Below are positions 61,392 through 64,000 of a DNA stretch of 64,000 nucleotides, piece after piece (positions within the stretch are counted from its first letter, which is position 1; each line of letters starts with the position of its first letter). Position numbers and translations under genes: made by a program. Source of the DNA: Cellulophaga tyrosinoxydans (GTDB lineage Bacteria > Bacteroidota > Bacteroidia > Flavobacteriales > Flavobacteriaceae); the NCBI RefSeq assembly GCF_900176415.1, contig NZ_FWXO01000001.1, forward strand, positions 1,236,053-1,300,052, given 5' to 3'. The notes under the pieces were generated by a model, which was given only the letters and a program-made list of their open reading frames with translations, had not been told where the DNA came from and did not search any database.

Positions 61392-63058
61392 TGGCTAAAA
61401 ACGTTCTTACCGCATGGCAACGCCTAATAGGCTTGTTAAAATTAGATAAACGCGATATTTTACAAACCTTTTATTATGCCATATTTGCCGGGTTTGTAAA
61501 TTTAACTTTGCCCTTAGGAATACAGGCTATAATAAATTTAATACAAGGAGCTCAAATAAGTTCTTCTTGGATAATTCTTGTGGTTTTAGTTACAGGTGGA
61601 GTGGCATTTGGAGGTCTTTTGCAATTAATGCAAATAAGGATTATAGAGAATGTACAGCAAAAAATATTCACTAGAGCTTCTTTTGAATTTGCCTACCGAT
61701 TTCCAAAAATTAAAATGAGTGAATTGCGGGATTATTATCCTCCTGAGTTGGCCAATCGATTTTTTGACACCCTTAATGTTCAAAAATCGTTGTCGAAGGC
61801 GTTATTAGATTTTCCTGCGGCACTTTTGCAAATAATTTTCGGTCTATTATTACTATCATTTTACCATCCCTTTTTTATCGTATATGGAATAATGCTACTG
61901 CTTTTAATTTATGTGGTTTTTAAGTTTACGGCTAGACGAGGATTAGAAACTAGCTTGCAGGAGTCTAAATACAAATATAAAGTTGCCCACTGGATTCAAG
62001 AGGTGGCTCGTGCACTTGTAAGTTTTAAATTGTCCGGTAAAACAAGTCATGCTTTGAATAAAAACGATTTGCTCGTTGCAGAATATTTAGAGGCAAGAGA
62101 AAGTCATTTTAGAATCTTGGTGATACAATTTATTCAAATGATTGGTTTCAAGGTGCTGGTTACTGCGGGGCTATTAGTTATAGGCGGATTGTTGGTGTTA
62201 AATCAAGAGATGAATATTGGGCAGTTTGTGGCTGCAGAAATTATAATTCTTTTAGTGATAACCTCTGTTGAAAAATTAATTCGTGGGTTGGAAACAGTTT
62301 ATGATTTACTAACCTCGCTTGAAAAATTAGGTCAAGTTGTAGATAAGGAACTGGAGCCTCAAGACGGAGAAACGCCACTGAACGATGCGATGGATTTAAC
62401 CGTAGAGGTATCAGCAGTTAGTTATAAGCCTCAAGGAGCCAAAATTAAAGTATTAGATGATATTTCATTAACCATTTCGCCTAAGTCAACCACATTAATT
62501 ATGGGTACAAATGGCTCGGGTAAAACTACTTTATTGCGACTTATATCTGGCTTAGTGGCACCATCTCAGGGTACAATATATATTAATAATGTATCGCTAG
62601 AAAATATTTATCCAAACCATTATAGATCATTCATCGGACAATCTTTAACTGAGGAGAGTCCGTTTGAAGGAACCATATTAAATAACATCACTTTTGGAGA
62701 TTCAACAATTTCTGAGAAAGATTTATACTGGGCTATAGAAAAAGTACGATTAACAAAATTCGTAAAGCAACAACCCAAAGGAATACATACCATGTTATTT
62801 CCTGAAGGGCAACAAATACCTTTTAATGTAGCGAAGAAAATTGTACTTGCAAGAGCAATAGTCCGCAAACCAAAACTTTTAATTTTAAAAGAACCATTAG
62901 ATCAATTGGATGAAATAGAAGCTTTGGAAATAATGGATTTTCTTGTAGAAAAAACAAATCCATGGTCTGTACTTATTGTTAGTCATGATGAAAAATGGCT
63001 AAAAAGAGTAGATCACATAATAACCCTAGAAGATGGGAAAATTGTTAGTAAAAAATAA
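61391..63058 (+). CDS. ABC half-transporter with degenerate nucleotide-binding domain
   Basis: The 555-residue protein has an exporter-type membrane domain (about 1-310) and a C-terminal ATPase (about 340-555). Walker A is good (MGTNGSGKTT), the Q loop (IGQSL) and H loop (VSHDE) are present. The signature LSGGQ region reads IPFNVAKK, and Walker B reads LLILKEP, with Lys for the usual Asp. ATP hydrolysis is likely weak or asymmetric. It is 8 bases from the HlyD-type adaptor gene, so the set resembles a type I secretion or drug exporter. Confidence 0.87.
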   Translation: MAKNVLTAWQRLIGLLKLDKRDILQTFYYAIFAGFVNLTLPLGIQAIINLIQGAQISSSWIILVVLVTGGVAFGGLLQLMQIRIIENVQQKIFTRASFEFAYRFPKIKMSELRDYYPPELANRFFDTLNVQKSLSKALLDFPAALLQIIFGLLLLSFYHPFFIVYGIMLLLLIYVVFKFTARRGLETSLQESKYKYKVAHWIQEVARALVSFKLSGKTSHALNKNDLLVAEYLEARESHFRILVIQFIQMIGFKVLVTAGLLVIGGLLVLNQEMNIGQFVAAEIIILLVITSVEKLIRGLETVYDLLTSLEKLGQVVDKELEPQDGETPLNDAMDLTVEVSAVSYKPQGAKIKVLDDISLTISPKSTTLIMGTNGSGKTTLLRLISGLVAPSQGTIYINNVSLENIYPNHYRSFIGQSLTEESPFEGTILNNITFGDSTISEKDLYWAIEKVRLTKFVKQQPKGIHTMLFPEGQQIPFNVAKKIVLARAIVRKPKLLILKEPLDQLDEIEALEIMDFLVEKTNPWSVLIVSHDEKWLKRVDHIITLEDGKIVSKK

Positions 63059-63066
63059 GACTAGTT

Positions 63067-64000
63067 ATGCTAAATATTTCGAATAATGTGTTGAATAAAA
63101 AAGTAGACTTATCTGTTTACAAATCTACGCAACGTGTGTTTCATAAAAGACACTACAAATATTTTAATGGATTCTTAATGGGGTCGGCCATATTTTTCAT
63201 TGTTGTATTATTCTTACCGTGGACTCAGAATGTGCGTGGAAAGGGTGCTTTAACCACATTAAAACCTGATCAGCGTCCGCAAACAATACAGTCACCTATA
63301 CCTGGTAGAATAGAAAAATGGTATGTGCAAGAAGGAGATTTTGTTAACAAAGGCGATACCATTCTTTTCATATCAGATATAAAAAACGAGTATTTTGATC
63401 CTAAATTAGTGGAGCGTACAGGTGATCAAATACAAGCCAAAGAAATGTCTGTTGTTTCCTATGAAGGCAAAGTAAAAGCGCTAAATAATCAGATCGCTGC
63501 TTTGGCAACGGAACGAACTCTAAAGTTGGAACAAGCAAAAAATAAATTGCTTCAATCTAAACTTAAGGTAAAAAGTGATAGTATAGATTATATAGCATCC
63601 AAAACCAATTTAGATATTGCGGAACGCCAGTTTAAGCGTACAGAACAATTGCAAGAAGAAGGTTTAAAGGCGGTTACTGATGTTGAAGAAAAAAGACTAA
63701 AACTGCAAGAAACCCAAGCCAAATTAATAGCGCAAGAGAATAAATTACTCACCAGTAGAAATGACATTCTGAATGCTACTATGGAAATTAATAGAATTCA
63801 GGCAGAATATACCGATAAAATTTCTAAAGCACAAAGCGATATGTATACGGCGCAATCAGGACAATATGATTCACGTGCGCAGGTAACAAAATTAGAAAAT
63901 CAGTATACCAATTACGAAATGCGTAATAGCATGTACTATATAAAAGCACCACAAAGCGGATATGTAAATAAAGTGTTGCAGGCGGGTATTGGAGAAACTT
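63067..64000 (+). CDS. HlyD-family membrane fusion protein (3' end outside window)
   Basis: The open frame runs to the window end (311 codons). A membrane helix near residues 37-55 (GFLMGSAIFFIVVLFLPW) is followed by the barrel-sandwich start QTIQSPIPGRIEKWYVQEGDFVNKGDTILFI, a long coiled coil (about 118-290), then YYIKAPQSGYVNKVL, the second half of the lipoyl-like domain. It forms the periplasmic adaptor for the ABC protein 8 bases upstream. An outer-membrane TolC gene would be expected next. Confidence 0.9.
   Translation, partial: MLNISNNVLNKKVDLSVYKSTQRVFHKRHYKYFNGFLMGSAIFFIVVLFLPWTQNVRGKGALTTLKPDQRPQTIQSPIPGRIEKWYVQEGDFVNKGDTILFISDIKNEYFDPKLVERTGDQIQAKEMSVVSYEGKVKALNNQIAALATERTLKLEQAKNKLLQSKLKVKSDSIDYIASKTNLDIAERQFKRTEQLQEEGLKAVTDVEEKRLKLQETQAKLIAQENKLLTSRNDILNATMEINRIQAEYTDKISKAQSDMYTAQSGQYDSRAQVTKLENQYTNYEMRNSMYYIKAPQSGYVNKVLQAGIGET

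Overview
The window is AT-rich, gene-dense chromosomal DNA from a marine-type member of the Flavobacteriia (Bacteroidota), probably Flavobacteriaceae. The evidence is the gldE-gldD gliding genes in the order mutY-ssb-gldE-gldD, several TonB-dependent receptors, a two-gene atpD-atpC unit, a long-tailed ribosomal protein L21, Bacteroidota-type promoters (TAnnTTTG at -7), and start codons without an obvious Shine-Dalgarno sequence, several of them TTG or GTG. The genus cannot be named from this sequence. No rRNA, tRNA, CRISPR array, insertion sequence or prophage was seen.

Layout. 1-3.2 kb: end of a TonB-dependent receptor and a GDSL-type lipoprotein. 3.3-7.6 kb: atpDC, then an acetyltransferase and an M61 peptidase on the minus strand. 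7.7-17.1 kb: biotin region (bioF, a DUF2007 protein, bioD, bioA, a beta-ketoacyl synthase, bioB), interrupted by a membrane glycosyltransferase and an NfeD/flotillin pair. 17.2-21.7 kb: cupin protein, small exported protein, recX, a lipoprotein-type peptide deformylase, RNase G and a 29-residue very basic protein. 21.7-25.6 kb: HU, mutY, ssb, gldE, gldD. 25.6-31.3 kb: a small lipoprotein, an M16 peptidase pair, a DUF4199 protein, rplU-rpmA. 31.5-37.2 kb: a TPR/LuxR-type membrane regulator, a TonB-dependent receptor and a beta-propeller phytase, read as a phytate-use locus. 37.2-39.7 kb: an SDR reductase and ahcY. 39.8-43.4 kb: operon of a phosphopantetheinyl transferase, a thiamine-binding-like protein, a PnuC-family transporter, a NadR-like kinase and DUF4301. 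43.4-48.5 kb: two tandem PepSY-like secreted proteins, an NtrC-type response regulator and a hybrid kinase. 48.6-52.7 kb: TPP riboswitch with a TonB-dependent receptor, then an oxidoreductase and an SRPBCC protein. 52.8-60.6 kb: mainly housekeeping (greA, HIT, aat, tag) with a BLUF photosensor, a degenerate Rieske-like lipoprotein, a histidine kinase and a DUF3127 protein. 60.7-64 kb: TetR regulator, an ABC half-transporter with a degenerate ATPase, and an HlyD-type adaptor cut by the window end.

The most unusual signal is at 43.4-48.5 kb. The two PepSY-like genes carry the same promoter geometry: two 17-bp dyad-like sites 30 bp apart, then exactly 94 bp to a sigma-54-like -24/-12 element, while the 77-bp spacer between has diverged. 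A sigma-54 activator of the NtrC family and a His-Asp-His hybrid kinase lie directly downstream, so this looks like a self-contained phosphorelay with two secreted outputs. It also lies between a TPP-riboswitch-controlled outer-membrane receptor and a block encoding a thiamine-binding-like protein, a PnuC transporter and a small-molecule kinase. Those two blocks together may be a thiamine uptake system split by the regulatory island. Other points of interest are a lipoprotein peptide deformylase, an SSB-like DDLPF tail on a DUF3127 protein, and a 21-bp palindrome over the tetR promoter.
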